From: Hymenobacter lapidiphilus
Lineage (GTDB): Bacteria; Bacteroidota; Bacteroidia; Cytophagales; Hymenobacteraceae
Direction of reading: 5' to 3'
Length of the DNA: 64,000 nucleotides
NCBI RefSeq assembly: GCF_013377885.1
Contig: NZ_JABKAU010000002.1
Span: 62,001 to 126,000, forward strand
This document shows positions 45,800 to 55,933 of this stretch, piece by piece. Made by a program: the position numbers and the translations under genes. The notes beneath the pieces were generated by a model. It was not told where the DNA came from, searched no databases, and was given only the letters and a program-made list of their open reading frames with translations. Position 1 is the first letter of the stretch, and every line of letters starts with the position of its first letter.

Positions 45800-47371
45800 T
45801 TGAACAGCTCACTCCCCCTCTCGCGGCCACAATCGTACTACCTCGGCCTCGCACTGCTGCTGCTGGTGCCGGTGCGCCTGTACGGCCTCACCGAGGGCGC
45901 GCTGCCCGACTTCGACTCGGTGCGCAACTGGCAGATTGTGCAGGAAGTGGCCGCCGGCAACCTGCGCCACCTGTTCCGGCACGCCAGCCCGCTATTCATG
46001 CTGCTTTATGCGCCGGTGGCCTGGCTCACGTCCGATTATCGGGTGTTTCTGGTGCTCAACGCGCTGCTGGCCCTGGTGGCCGTGGGGCTGCTGGCGGCCT
46101 TTATAGCCCGCGAAACCCGGCTGCCGGGCTGGCAAACCGGGCTGCTCACGCTGCTCATGGGCACGGCCACTTTCCTCACCTACGGCGGCCGCGACTTTAC
46201 CATGAGCGCCGGCAGCCTGCTGTGTTTCGCCGGACTGCTGGCCGCTTATTACCAACGGCTCCGGCAGCCTAGCTCAACCACCGTCTATCGGGCCGCTATC
46301 TGGCTGCTGCTGGGCCTGAGTTTCAACTATAAATTCCTGCTGACGCTCCCCATTCTGACCGTGCTGGAGTGGTGGCAGGCCGATGGGCTGCTGCTGCGGC
46401 GGGGCCACTGGTGGCGTGTGGGCCTGCTGCTGGCCGCCCCTTTCGTGGTGCTGAGCACTGTGGGCTGGCTGGCGGGCCTGCGCTGGTACGCCTGGTTGGG
46501 CGTGTATTACAACGTGCTGTTTCCGGGGGCCGCCAACGCTGCCGGCCGCATCGCTACGCTGCACCTCGATTTGCTGTACTACCTGCGCTTTATGCTCGAT
46601 TTTGAATCGTGGCTGGTGTGGGTGGGGCTGCTGGGGCCGCTGGCATTGCTGGGGCAGCAATGGCGCGCCGGCCGCCTCGGGCGGGGTCAGCCGCTACCGC
46701 TGGAACTGTACGTGGCCATCTGGGGCTGGTGCCTGCTGGCAGGCATGTCGTTGCTGCTGAAAGCGCCGCGGGGGCTGCTGTGGGCCTACGGGCTGTGGTA
46801 CGCGCTGGGGCTGCTGATGCTGGCACGGCCGTGGCGCGGCCGGCGGATTCCGGCTCCGGCGCTGTTAATGTTGGTACTTCTGGTGCTAGCTGGCAACCTC
46901 TACCGGCTTCAGCGCGAAGTGTACGCCTACGTCCGGCCCACCAGTTACCCGGCCGTAGCCGCGTGGCTGGCGGCCCACGGCGGCGGCCCCGTGGCCAGCA
47001 CGGTAGGCTTGGCGTTGGCACCCTTTCATCCTGATACAGTGCGCTCAATAGTGAGCGAGCAGGCCCTGACCACCCTGAGCCACCGGGGCTACCGTTACGT
47101 GGTGCTCGACGCCTATTGGCGCGTGACCAACGTGCAACAGTTCGACTCGCTGCGCCGCCAGCCGCCGCTAGCCGCCTGGCCCGAACCTAGTCTCACTTCT
47201 CCTTTACTCTTTCTGGAGCACTCCGAGTTCACCGGCCTCAGCTACCAGCAAACCCTACACCTCCAGCAGCAAGCCCGCCAGGATACGGCGCAGCTACGGG
47301 TGTATGAGATAAGTGAATACGTGCAGTTACAGCACGACGTAGGGGCGGGGCTTGCCCCCGCCCGCCGTTGA
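45800..47371 (+). CDS. GT-C type membrane glycosyltransferase-like protein
   Basis: A 523-residue protein with about eleven TM helices. The TTG at 45800 (MNSSLPLSRPQSYYLGLALLL) is proposed as the start because an open frame extending further upstream is encoded by the inverted repeat and has no promoter. The first periplasmic loop has LPDFDSVRNWQIVQE, an acidic motif like the DD/ED catalytic site of GT39/ArnT-type lipid-linked sugar transferases. A soluble C-terminal region follows (about 410-523). Donor and acceptor are unknown. The last residues GAGLAPARR are encoded by the left arm of a GC-rich inverted repeat, so the natural stop was probably lost or the repeat supplies it. Confidence 0.72.
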   Translation: MNSSLPLSRPQSYYLGLALLLLVPVRLYGLTEGALPDFDSVRNWQIVQEVAAGNLRHLFRHASPLFMLLYAPVAWLTSDYRVFLVLNALLALVAVGLLAAFIARETRLPGWQTGLLTLLMGTATFLTYGGRDFTMSAGSLLCFAGLLAAYYQRLRQPSSTTVYRAAIWLLLGLSFNYKFLLTLPILTVLEWWQADGLLLRRGHWWRVGLLLAAPFVVLSTVGWLAGLRWYAWLGVYYNVLFPGAANAAGRIATLHLDLLYYLRFMLDFESWLVWVGLLGPLALLGQQWRAGRLGRGQPLPLELYVAIWGWCLLAGMSLLLKAPRGLLWAYGLWYALGLLMLARPWRGRRIPAPALLMLVLLVLAGNLYRLQREVYAYVRPTSYPAVAAWLAAHGGGPVASTVGLALAPFHPDTVRSIVSEQALTTLSHRGYRYVVLDAYWRVTNVQQFDSLRRQPPLAAWPEPSLTSPLLFLEHSEFTGLSYQQTLHLQQQARQDTAQLRVYEISEYVQLQHDVGAGLAPARR

Positions 47372-47450
47372 ACGATAGTCGTCAAGCAGAATCATTGAAA
47401 CGGTGCGAACGGCGGGCGGGGGCAAGCCCCGCCCCTACGTCGTGCTGTAA
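47327..47450. repeat. GC-rich inverted repeat, copy 2, overlapping a gene end
   Basis: Perfect 43-bp arms (47327-47369 and 47408-47450) beginning TTACAGCACGACGTAGGGGC. The left arm encodes the last 15 codons of the GT-C protein and its TGA stop. It is also the 3' boundary of the converging mltG gene. Confidence 0.93.
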
Positions 47451-47468
47451 CATTCACCTCGCACTTCC

Positions 47469-48503
47469 TCAGCGTTTCACCCCCAGACTATCGAGGCGGC
47501 GCTGGTAGCGGCGGGCATTCTGTAGGTGTTCGGCGTAGGTTTCGGCGAAATCGGAGAAGCCGCTGCCGTCGGGGCGGGCGCAGAAGAACACGAACTTGTG
47601 GCGGGTGGGGCGCAGCACGGCATCAAGGCTTTGGCGGTTGGCCGACGTGATGGGGCCGGGCGGCAGGCCCTTGTACCGGTAGGTGTTGTAGGGCGAATCC
47701 ACCAGTTTGTCCTTGTTGAGCACCCGCTTCACCCCGAAGTTGCCGATGGCCCAGAGCAGCGTGGGGTCGGCTTGCAGGCGCATGTTGGTGCGCAGGCGGT
47801 TGAGGTAGGCCCCGGCAATAATGGGTTTATCGAGCGGCTGGGCAGTTTCGCGCTGCACGATGCTGGCCAGCACGTGCACCTGGGTAAGCGAAAGGCCCAG
47901 CGAATCGGCTTGGCGGCGGCGCTCGGACGTCCAGAACCGGGCGTGGGTGGCGGCCGCCGAGTCGAGCAGCTGCGGGGCCGAGGAGTTCCAGAGCAGGCGG
48001 TAGGGCCCCGGCAGAAACAGCGTGAGTATCGTGGTGGTATCGAGGTGGTAGCGGCGTTGCAGGTGAGCATTGTCGTTCAGCAGGCGGCGCAGGCTTACCG
48101 AGTCGGCCTCGAAGGCGCGGGCCAGCTGCCGGGCCAGCTGGGGCTTGTACTTAAAGGCGTTCAGCGTGAAAGCCACCGTGTCCTGCTCGCCGCGGGCCAG
48201 CATTTCTACCAGCGCCCGGTTGCCCAGGCCGGGCCGCAGCTGGTAGCGGCCCGGCTGCACGCGCTGCGGATAGTTGTACCAGCGCGCCACCTGGTCGAAG
48301 GTCTGGTCATTCTTCAGCAGCTCGTGGTAGCGCAACGAATCGAGCACCGCCTCATAGTCGGCCCCGGTACCGATATACAGGTAGGCCGACCCGAACGCCG
48401 ATTCGCGCACGTTGGGCCGCTGCAGCAGCCACCAGGCGGCACCCAGCCCCACTAGAATCAGGGTGCTGAAGGCCAGCAGGAAAATGAGCCAGAATCTGCG
48501 CAA
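47469..48503 (-). CDS. mltG: Endolytic murein transglycosylase MltG
   Basis: A 344-residue protein with an N-terminal TM anchor (about 5-27) and a LysM-like segment, then the YceG catalytic domain. The motif HVLASIVQRETAQPLDKPIIAGAYLNRLR contains the conserved catalytic glutamate, followed by MRLQADPTLLWAIGNF and SPYNTYRYKGLPPGPI, all typical of MltG. It cleaves nascent glycan strands at the inner membrane and so sets their length. The family's usual IVEKE is IVQRE here, keeping the second glutamate. It is transcribed toward the inverted repeat; 222 bp separate it from the XRE regulator gene upstream. Confidence 0.93.
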   Translation of the reverse strand: MRRFWLIFLLAFSTLILVGLGAAWWLLQRPNVRESAFGSAYLYIGTGADYEAVLDSLRYHELLKNDQTFDQVARWYNYPQRVQPGRYQLRPGLGNRALVEMLARGEQDTVAFTLNAFKYKPQLARQLARAFEADSVSLRRLLNDNAHLQRRYHLDTTTILTLFLPGPYRLLWNSSAPQLLDSAAATHARFWTSERRRQADSLGLSLTQVHVLASIVQRETAQPLDKPIIAGAYLNRLRTNMRLQADPTLLWAIGNFGVKRVLNKDKLVDSPYNTYRYKGLPPGPITSANRQSLDAVLRPTRHKFVFFCARPDGSGFSDFAETYAEHLQNARRYQRRLDSLGVKR

Positions 48504-48643
48504 AGTGAAGTCGTGAGGGTGAAGCAGTGACGGGTCGCCGGGGGCAGCCTGCCCTGCAAAGAAACAGGATTTGCAACGGCCCGCTTCGGCCCACCGCCAA
48601 TAACAAGGTTCTGCCCCAGCGGTCAGCAGAAGGACCTCGCTGA

Positions 48644-48685
48644 ACAGGGTTTAGAGCCGTGACCCTTCGCGGCTCTAAACCCTGT
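48644..48685. repeat. Perfect 16-bp inverted repeat between mltG and the XRE regulator
   Basis: ACAGGGTTTAGAGCCG and its complement are separated by 10 nt. It lies just after the regulator gene (minus strand), but no T tract follows, so it is not a standard terminator. It could be an RNA-processing or REP-type element. Confidence 0.7.
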
Positions 48686-48725
48686 AAACGGGCTCGAAAA
48701 CCTGCTCAGCTGAGCAGCGAATACG

Positions 48726-50216
48726 CTACGCCTCGTTTACCAGCGCCGCAATGGCGTCCTGTAACTCCTGCTGGCGCTGGCGGCGCTCCACTTCGAGCGG
48801 GGCGGCGGCGCGCACTTCACAGTCGGGGATGGTGCACCGCTCGCAGGTTTCGTTGACCTCCTTACGAATGATGGCGGGGTCGGCGGCGAAGCGGATTTTC
48901 TGGCTTAGCGTATCGTCGCAGAGCAGACCCACCGTCACGCTCACGGCGGGCTCGATGGCCGTACCGGCCCGGGCCAGTGTCAGGCACAGGTATTCGTCGC
49001 CGTTGGGGTAAAGCGAGCGTTGAGCGCCGAGCGTGTAGGCCGGCGCGCCAGTAGCCAGCGGCTGCTGGCGCAACTCGGCCAGCAGCCGCACCGAAATCCA
49101 GCGGCGGCAGTAGTGCTCGTGCAGCTCGTTGCCGTGGGGGTTGTGCAGGCGCGAAAGGTGCAGCTCCTTGGTCAGGCGGTAGTCGGCTGAGGCATTGGCC
49201 TGGTCGAAGCGCAGAAAAAACAGGCTCTGCAGCCCAAAATGGCGGGGCAGCAGGTTGGTGATGCGCTGCATGAACATCTCCGGCGACACATCGTAGCGCG
49301 TGAGCAAGGCCAGCAGATCGGCCGGCTCCCAGGTTTTTGCCGCAAACAGGGCCGTCAGGTCGCGCACCAGCGTTTCCTCATCCATCAGCAGGGCCCCGGC
49401 AAAGTACGAGGCCTTGAAGTTGTTGAGCACCTCATCGAACGAGCGCACCGGAAACGAGGCATTCACGTAGGGCCGGTCTTTCAGATTGAGGTAGTTGAAG
49501 GCCACCTCACGGCCCAGCACGAAGCCCTCCTGGGCCCCACTCAGGCCCTGGCGCAGCAACAGCCGCCGCGACTTGGGCTGAAACACCGACCGCAACCGCC
49601 CCAGGTGCGCGTACTCGACCAGCCCATCCCGGTCGAGGGTGTAGCCATACTGCGCGGTGAGCACCCGCTCCAACTGGGTCCGGTCGGGTGACGACGTAGC
49701 AGCGGCCACGCCATGCTCCACCACGAAGGTGCGCGCGTCCTGCTCCAGCTCCTCAAAATAGTTGTCGTGCATCTCCTGATAAGAGCGCAATGCGGCCAGA
49801 AAGAAGTTTTCCTGGCGCATCTCATAGTTGCGCGCAATTTCGAAGAGCGTGCTGATGAAGGCGTTCATCTTGGCCGGCGCGTTGGCAATCAACTCCACAA
49901 TGCGCAACGGGTCGAGGCCGAACATTTCCAGCGGAAACTCCTTGAGCAAATCCGACTGTAGCAGCTCGGAAATGGGTTCCAGGCGCCGGCTCAGCGTCAG
50001 CGACACCAGCTGGTCGTAGCTCACGCCCAGCACCTTGCTCAGGCTCAGAATTTTATCGGCCTTGGGGTATTTTTTGCCCTTTTCTATCTCGTTGAGGTAG
50101 GACACCGACACGTCGCAGGCGCGGGCCATTTCGGCGGGCGTGAGGCCCCGCTCCTGCCGCAGCTCGCGCAACTTCAGCCCAAATATCAAGCGAACAACCT
50201 GGCCGTGGCTCAGCAT
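48726..50216 (-). CDS. XRE-family regulator of the RamB/ScfR type, probable glyoxylate-bypass regulator
   Basis: A 496-residue protein. An N-terminal helix-turn-helix (about 14-70: RELRQERGLTPAEMARACDV, SVSYLNEIEKGKKYPKADKI) is followed by a large sensory region. Near the C-terminus is the cysteine motif CERCTIPDCEVRAAAP, matching the conserved CxxC....CxxRAxP end of RamB/PrpC/ScfR-type short-chain-fatty-acid regulators, which sense acyl-CoA or redox state. No HExxH zinc-peptidase motif is seen in the middle domain. It is divergent from malate synthase and isocitrate lyase, with a 14-bp palindrome between, so it most likely controls acetate use through the glyoxylate shunt. Regulation and ligand are inference. 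Confidence 0.88.
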   Translation of the reverse strand: MLSHGQVVRLIFGLKLRELRQERGLTPAEMARACDVSVSYLNEIEKGKKYPKADKILSLSKVLGVSYDQLVSLTLSRRLEPISELLQSDLLKEFPLEMFGLDPLRIVELIANAPAKMNAFISTLFEIARNYEMRQENFFLAALRSYQEMHDNYFEELEQDARTFVVEHGVAAATSSPDRTQLERVLTAQYGYTLDRDGLVEYAHLGRLRSVFQPKSRRLLLRQGLSGAQEGFVLGREVAFNYLNLKDRPYVNASFPVRSFDEVLNNFKASYFAGALLMDEETLVRDLTALFAAKTWEPADLLALLTRYDVSPEMFMQRITNLLPRHFGLQSLFFLRFDQANASADYRLTKELHLSRLHNPHGNELHEHYCRRWISVRLLAELRQQPLATGAPAYTLGAQRSLYPNGDEYLCLTLARAGTAIEPAVSVTVGLLCDDTLSQKIRFAADPAIIRKEVNETCERCTIPDCEVRAAAPLEVERRQRQQELQDAIAALVNEA

Positions 50217-50389
50217 ATAGGAACTGGTAAGATGGGATGGAGCGGAAAGACCGGGCTTTGTGCCAGCCAGGAAATAGCGGATGTAAGGGGCAATTCGCTG
50301 ATTGCCCTGATCCGGCCGGCACTGATTTACATGTTTTTTTTACGCCGTAAGCCCGTAAATCTACGATTTTGCTAACCCGATTAAAAATT

Positions 50390-50403
50390 AGCGAATATTC
50401 GCT
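50390..50403. promoter_or_regulatory. Perfect palindrome, candidate operator in the aceB control region
   Basis: AGCGAATATTCGCT is a perfect 14-bp palindrome that overlaps the -33 box of the aceB promoter. A half-site-like ATTCGCT recurs at 50416-50422, just before the -7 element. This position suits repression by the divergent XRE regulator. Confidence 0.6.
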
Positions 50404-50433
50404 TGTTTGATAAAATTCGCTTTTATACATTTG
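50403..50433 (+). promoter_or_regulatory. Promoter of aceB
   Basis: TTG (50403-50405) and TACATTTG (50426-50433), 20 bp apart, match the Bacteroidota promoter consensus fully. The predicted transcript start near 50439 lies about 45 nt upstream of the ATG at 50485, which also rules out an upstream ATG at 50407. Confidence 0.75.
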
Positions 50434-50484
50434 ATGCACTGCCCCCGGGCAGCTTTCCCATCGTTTACTTCAACCCCGCTGCGT

Positions 50485-52110
50485 ATGTCGCCTTTCGCCG
50501 AGCCCCAGATTCTGGCCCCCACCTACCGCACTCCCGAGCGGGTGCAGGTAACGGGCGAATACTCGCCCGCCTATGCCGAAATCCTGACGCCCTCGGCGTT
50601 GGCTTTTGTGGCCGAGCTGCACCGCCGCTTCGAGGCCACGCGCCGCGGGCTGCTGCAGCGGCGCACCGAACGGCAGCAGCGGCTGGCGGCCGGCGAGGCC
50701 TTCGATTTTCTGCCCGAAACCAGGCAGCTGCGCGAAAAGCCCTGGACCGTGGCCCCGCTGCCCGACGACCTGCTCGACCGGCGGGTGGAAATAACGGGCC
50801 CCACAGAGCGCAAAATGATTATCAACGCCCTGAATTCGGGCGCCAAGGTGTTCATGGCCGACCTCGAAGACTCGACTTCGCCCACCTGGGCCAACGTGGT
50901 GGAGGGCCAGCGCAACCTGCGCGACGCCGTGCGCCGCACCATTTCCATCAGCACGCCCCAGAAAGAGTACAAGCTGAACGAGAAAACCGCCGTGCTCATG
51001 GTGCGCCCCCGCGGCTGGCACCTGCTCGAAAAACACCTGCTCGTGGATGGCGAGCCGGTGAGTGCTTCGCTGTTCGATTTCGGCCTCTACTTCTTCCACA
51101 ACGCCCACGAGCTCTGCGCCCGCGGCACGGCGCCCTACTTCTACCTGCCTAAAATAGAGAGCCACCTCGAAGCCCGCCTCTGGAACGACGTGTTTGGCTT
51201 CGCGCAACGGTCGCTGAAAATGCCCAAGTGCGTTATCAAGGCCACGGTGCTGATTGAGACGCTACCGGCCGCTTTCGAGCTGAACGAGATTCTGTGGGAA
51301 CTGCGCGAGCACTCGGCCGGCCTCAACTGCGGCCGCTGGGACTACATTTTCAGCTACATCAAGCGGCTGGGGCTGGGGGCCGAATTCCGGCTGCCCGACC
51401 GTGCCGCCGTAACCATGACGGTGCCGTTTATGAGCGCCTACTCGCAGCTGGTCGTGCAGACCTGCCACCGCCGCGGCGTGCACGCCATGGGCGGTATGGC
51501 AGCCCAGATTCCCATCAAAAACGACCCCGAAGCCAACGAACGGGCCCTCGAAAAAGTCCGCCAGGATAAGGTGCGCGAGGCCCGCGCCGGCCACGACGGT
51601 ACCTGGGTGGCGCATCCCGGCCTGGTGCCGGTGGCGCTGGAGGTCTTCAACGAGCTGATGCCCCAGCCCAACCAAATCGACAATAAGCGCGACGATGTGC
51701 AGGTGACGGCCCAGGATTTAGTGCAGGCGCCGACGGGCGACATCACCGAAGCCGGCCTGCGCCTCAACCTCGATGTGGCCGTGCGCTACCTCGAATCGTG
51801 GCTGCGAGGCAACGGCTGCGTCCCGATTCACAACCTGATGGAAGACGCCGCTACCGCCGAAATTTCCAGGGCCCAGGTGTGGCAGTGGCTGCACACGCCC
51901 GGCACCCAGCTGGCCGACGGCCGCCCGCTGACCGTAGCACTGTACCGTGAGCTGCTCCCGGCCCAGCTCGAAGCCATCCGCCAGGAAATCGGCGACGAGG
52001 TATATGCACAAGGCAAGTACCTCGAAGCCGCCCGCCTCTTCGACCGGCTGGTGATGAGCGAGCAGTTCATCGAGTTCCTGACCCTACCGGCCTACGAGCA
52101 GCTGGCGTAG
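50485..52110 (+). CDS. aceB: Malate synthase A
   Basis: A 541-residue protein. The start [20 protein letters not shown] at 50485 is chosen from the promoter position. Signatures are [42 protein letters not shown], the catalytic-loop HGGMAAQIP equivalent [20 protein letters not shown], and [18 protein letters not shown]. It condenses acetyl-CoA with glyoxylate to malate in the cytosol, completing the glyoxylate bypass with isocitrate lyase, encoded 228 bp downstream. It is the short A-isoform in length. The stop is 4 bp before a GC-rich inverted repeat. It diverges from the probable regulator. Confidence 0.96.
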   Translation: MSPFAEPQILAPTYRTPERVQVTGEYSPAYAEILTPSALAFVAELHRRFEATRRGLLQRRTERQQRLAAGEAFDFLPETRQLREKPWTVAPLPDDLLDRRVEITGPTERKMIINALNSGAKVFMADLEDSTSPTWANVVEGQRNLRDAVRRTISISTPQKEYKLNEKTAVLMVRPRGWHLLEKHLLVDGEPVSASLFDFGLYFFHNAHELCARGTAPYFYLPKIESHLEARLWNDVFGFAQRSLKMPKCVIKATVLIETLPAAFELNEILWELREHSAGLNCGRWDYIFSYIKRLGLGAEFRLPDRAAVTMTVPFMSAYSQLVVQTCHRRGVHAMGGMAAQIPIKNDPEANERALEKVRQDKVREARAGHDGTWVAHPGLVPVALEVFNELMPQPNQIDNKRDDVQVTAQDLVQAPTGDITEAGLRLNLDVAVRYLESWLRGNGCVPIHNLMEDAATAEISRAQVWQWLHTPGTQLADGRPLTVALYRELLPAQLEAIRQEIGDEVYAQGKYLEAARLFDRLVMSEQFIEFLTLPAYEQLA

Positions 52111-52114
52111 TCAG

Positions 52115-52227
52115 AACGCTGTAGGGGCGGGGCTTGTCCCAGCCCGCCGTTGAACGGTTCCCGTTGAACAAGTACCGTTGCAGCGGCGCGAACGGCGGGC
52201 GGGGACAAGCCCCGCCCCTACACCGTT
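52115..52227. repeat. GC-rich inverted repeat (GTAGGGGCGGGGC family), copy 3
   Basis: Arms of 37 bp (52115-52151, 52191-52227) with two mismatches, starting AACGCTGTAGGGGCGGGGCT, between aceB and aceA. It would form a hairpin in the aceB-aceA transcript and may set the relative expression of the two genes. Confidence 0.9.
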
Positions 52228-52338
52228 TTAATATTCTCTTCAAATTTTCCGGGTTTCCTCCACCGGGTCAAAGCACTGGTTTTGCCCCGCCAGGCCTCGC
52301 TTTGCCCATACTTTTCTCCTCCTCAACCCCCTACCGCC

Positions 52339-53628
<1,290 letters not shown>

Positions 53629-53630
53629 TT

Positions 53631-53808
53631 GATCATGGATTAGCGCGGACTCTTTCGGATTTCACGGATTTTGTAGTCGATTAAGAAAGGCCACCTCAGG
53701 TTGAGGTGGCCTTTCCATTTTCAGCAAAAGAGCAGTTGTGGACTATCAGTGATGCGCCCCGACTACAAAATCCATGAAATCCGAAAAAATCCGTGCTAAT
53801 CCGTGATC
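53631..53808. repeat. Composite inverted repeat (GGATTAGC..CGGATT family) around a terminator
   Basis: Imperfect 49-bp arms (53631-53679 and 53760-53808) share GGATTTCACGGATTTTGTAG and its near complement, flanking an 80-bp centre with the terminator at 53686-53714. The right arm supplies the last residues (ITD) and the TAG stop of the comB gene on the minus strand. Confidence 0.88.
53686..53714. terminator. Intrinsic terminator between aceA and comB
   Basis: A perfect 13-bp stem (AAAGGCCACCTCA, loop GGT) with A and T flanks, inside the composite repeat. It can serve both converging genes. Confidence 0.85.
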
Positions 53809-54512
53809 TGGATGCGGCCGTTTTTGAATACCGGCACCAGATCGTACTCATCCTGGCGGATGCAGAAGGCCATGTCCTGGTGGGCTTCGAGGTGGTTGAG
53901 GCGACGGACATGGGCCGAGCGGAGCAGGTAGCCGCCCAGGTCAGGCTCGGCGGCAGCCCACAGGTCGAGGGCGGCTAGGGTAGCATCGGAGGCGGTGGTA
54001 TCGAAATCGGCTTGCAGGCGGGCAGCCAGGGCCCCGCCAAACAGCGTGTCTTCGAGGCAGAAATGGCCCTTCCAGCCGGCGCACACCACTACCACATCCT
54101 TGTTCAGGAGGCGCAGATGGTTGGCTACGGCCCCCAGGTTGAGGAAGGCCCCGACTACGATTTCATCGGCGGCAGCCGAGAGGTGCAGGGCGTGGGTGCC
54201 GTTGGTGGTGGTGAGGGCCACGGTACGGCCTTGCACGGCCACTTGGCCATCGAGGTAGCCGAAGGGCGAGTTGCCCAAGTCCACGCCTTCGGCCTGGCGG
54301 CCGTCGCGCTCGGCAGCCGTCAGGTAGCCCTGGGCGGCCATTGCCCGGCACTCGTCCAACTCGCTAAAAGGCACAAGGTGCGCTACGCCCGCGGCCAGCG
54401 CCGTTACAATGCTGGAGGTGGCCCGCAACACATCAACCACCACCGCCACCTTGCCTTTCAGGTTATAGAGCGGCAGTAGTTCAGGGGAGAAACAGATGTC
54501 GAGAGTAGGCAT
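53796..54512 (-). CDS. comB: 2-phosphosulfolactate phosphatase (ComB family)
   Basis: A 238-residue protein. ComB signatures are VVVDVLRATSSIVTALAAGV, ERDGRQAEGVDLGNSPFGY, ALTTTNGTHAL and CAGWKGHFCLEDTLFGGALA. ComB removes phosphate from 2-phosphosulfolactate in coenzyme M synthesis in archaea; Bacteroidota carry homologs without the rest of that pathway, so the true substrate here is uncertain. None of comA, comC or comDE is in the window. The stop codon lies in the right arm of an inverted repeat. Upstream (54529-54624) there is another repeat, so the gene is flanked by two different repeat families. Confidence 0.9.
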   Translation of the reverse strand: MPTLDICFSPELLPLYNLKGKVAVVVDVLRATSSIVTALAAGVAHLVPFSELDECRAMAAQGYLTAAERDGRQAEGVDLGNSPFGYLDGQVAVQGRTVALTTTNGTHALHLSAAADEIVVGAFLNLGAVANHLRLLNKDVVVVCAGWKGHFCLEDTLFGGALAARLQADFDTTASDATLAALDLWAAAEPDLGGYLLRSAHVRRLNHLEAHQDMAFCIRQDEYDLVPVFKNGRIQITD

Positions 54513-54528
54513 TGAACGTGTGAAAAGG

Positions 54529-54624
54529 GAACGTCATGCTGAGCGAAGTCGAAGCATCTCTACCGCAATAGCATATGATTACTGTTGCGGTAGAGATGCT
54601 TCGACTTCGCTCAGCATGACGTTC
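54529..54624. repeat. Inverted repeat, GTCATKCTGAGCGAAG family, copy 3
   Basis: Perfect 40-bp arms (54529-54568 and 54585-54624) with core GTCATGCTGAGCGAAGTCGA and a 16-bp loop, between comB and gcvT (both minus strand). It would form a stable hairpin after the gcvT stop and may end that transcript. Confidence 0.93.
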
Positions 54625-54640
54625 TACTCCGAATGAATTC

Positions 54641-55747
54641 TTAAACTTCCTCCGTGCCGGGTACGAAGGGCAGCTTGATCACCGTGGCGGGCAGGTTCTT
54701 GCCGCGTACCTGCACGAAAATAGAGGTGCCGGGGGCCGCCAAAGCGGTTTGCACGTAACCCAGACCCACGCCCTTGCTCAGGCTCGGCGACTGGGTACCG
54801 CTGGTTACCTCGCCAATGGTTTCGCCGGCTTCGTTTACCAGCGGGTAGTGGCTGCGCGGGATGCCGGGGCCGTCCATCAGGAAGCCGACCAGCTTGCGCT
54901 CCATGCCGGCAGCCTTCTCGGCCTTCAGGTTTTCGGAGTTAGTGAACTCCTTGGTGAACTTGGTAATCCAACCCAGACCGGCTTCCAGGGGCGAGGTTTC
55001 GTCGGTGATGTCGTTGCCGTAGAGGCAGTAGCCCATTTCGAGGCGCAGCGTGTCGCGGGCACCCAGGCCGATGGGCTTGAGCCCGTGAGGCTGGCCGGCT
55101 TCCATCACGGCATCCCAAACCTGCTTGGCGTGCTCGTTGGGCACGTACAGCTCGAAGCCGCCCGCGCCGGTGTAGCCGGTGGCCGAGATGATGACGTTGG
55201 GCGCGCCGGCAAACGTGCCCTGCACGAAAGAGTAGTACGGAATGGCGCTCAGGTCGGTATCGGTGAGGCCCTGCAGGGCGGCAATGGCCTTGGGGCCCTG
55301 CACCGCAAACAAGCTCATCTCCTCCGACACGTTCTGCATATCGGCACCCTCGGTGTTGAACTGCTGAATCCAGTTCCAGTCCTTCTCGATGTTGGAGGCG
55401 TTTACGACGAGCAGGTAGTCCTCTTCGGCCAGCATATACACCAGCAGGTCGTCTACCACGCCGCCGGTCTGGTTGGGCAGGCAGCTGTACTGGGCCTTGC
55501 CGGGCACAAGCTTGCTGGCGTCGTTGCTGGTTACGCGCTGAATGAGGGCCAGGGCCTGGGGGCCGCGCACCCGGAACTCGCCCATATGCGACACGTCGAA
55601 CATGCCCACGGCCCGGCGCACAGTGTGGTGCTCGTCGAGGTCGGAGGAATAGCGCACGGGCATGTTGTAGCCGGCGAAGGGCACCATTTTGGCCCCGAGC
55701 TGCTGGTGAACGTCGTTGAGCGGAACGGTTTTGAGCGTGTCGGACAT
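54641..55747 (-). CDS. gcvT: Aminomethyltransferase (glycine cleavage T-protein)
   Basis: A 368-residue protein starting [20 protein letters not shown]. GcvT motifs are [84 protein letters not shown] and [21 protein letters not shown]. It releases ammonia and passes the methylene group from the H-protein to tetrahydrofolate. The other gcv genes are not in the window. Length is standard. It diverges from the CZB-kinase operon; a -7-like TACTTTCG lies at 55822-55815 on its strand. Confidence 0.97.
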   Translation of the reverse strand: MSDTLKTVPLNDVHQQLGAKMVPFAGYNMPVRYSSDLDEHHTVRRAVGMFDVSHMGEFRVRGPQALALIQRVTSNDASKLVPGKAQYSCLPNQTGGVVDDLLVYMLAEEDYLLVVNASNIEKDWNWIQQFNTEGADMQNVSEEMSLFAVQGPKAIAALQGLTDTDLSAIPYYSFVQGTFAGAPNVIISATGYTGAGGFELYVPNEHAKQVWDAVMEAGQPHGLKPIGLGARDTLRLEMGYCLYGNDITDETSPLEAGLGWITKFTKEFTNSENLKAEKAAGMERKLVGFLMDGPGIPRSHYPLVNEAGETIGEVTSGTQSPSLSKGVGLGYVQTALAAPGTSIFVQVRGKNLPATVIKLPFVPGTEEV

Positions 55748-55814
55748 GAAAGTGAGGTGGGATGGTGAAACGAACCGGCCGGAAGGGGCAGAATGGGGTC
55801 ATCCGGCGGTGGTG

Positions 55815-55822
55815 CGAAAGTA
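55815..55822 (-). promoter_or_regulatory. Predicted -7 element of gcvT
   Basis: On the minus strand TACTTTCG lies about 68 bp before the gcvT start and is one base off TAnnTTTG. It is 35 bp from the oppositely directed element at 55858. Confidence 0.4.
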
Positions 55823-55857
55823 GCCAATTATGGCCGGCTGGTCCGCCGCGGGTTGGC

Positions 55858-55865
55858 TATCTTTG
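55858..55865 (+). promoter_or_regulatory. Predicted -7 element of the CZB-kinase operon
   Basis: TATCTTTG matches TAnnTTTG exactly, 69 bp before the ATG at 55934. This supports the short start of the CZB protein. No clear -33 TTG at 19-20 bp spacing is visible. Confidence 0.5.
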
Positions 55866-55933
55866 GCTCAGCGCCGCTCCGGCTGTTGTTCTGCCACACC
55901 GGTATTCGACCGGTTTGCCTCTACTTTTTCTCT

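Noticed and set aside
48644-48685. Rho-independent terminator after the XRE regulator gene
   Set aside because: The hairpin is perfect, but there is no T tract on either strand; kept only as an inverted repeat.
55748-55933. Glycine riboswitch upstream of gcvT
   Set aside because: The leader is short and I see none of the paired glycine aptamer motifs.
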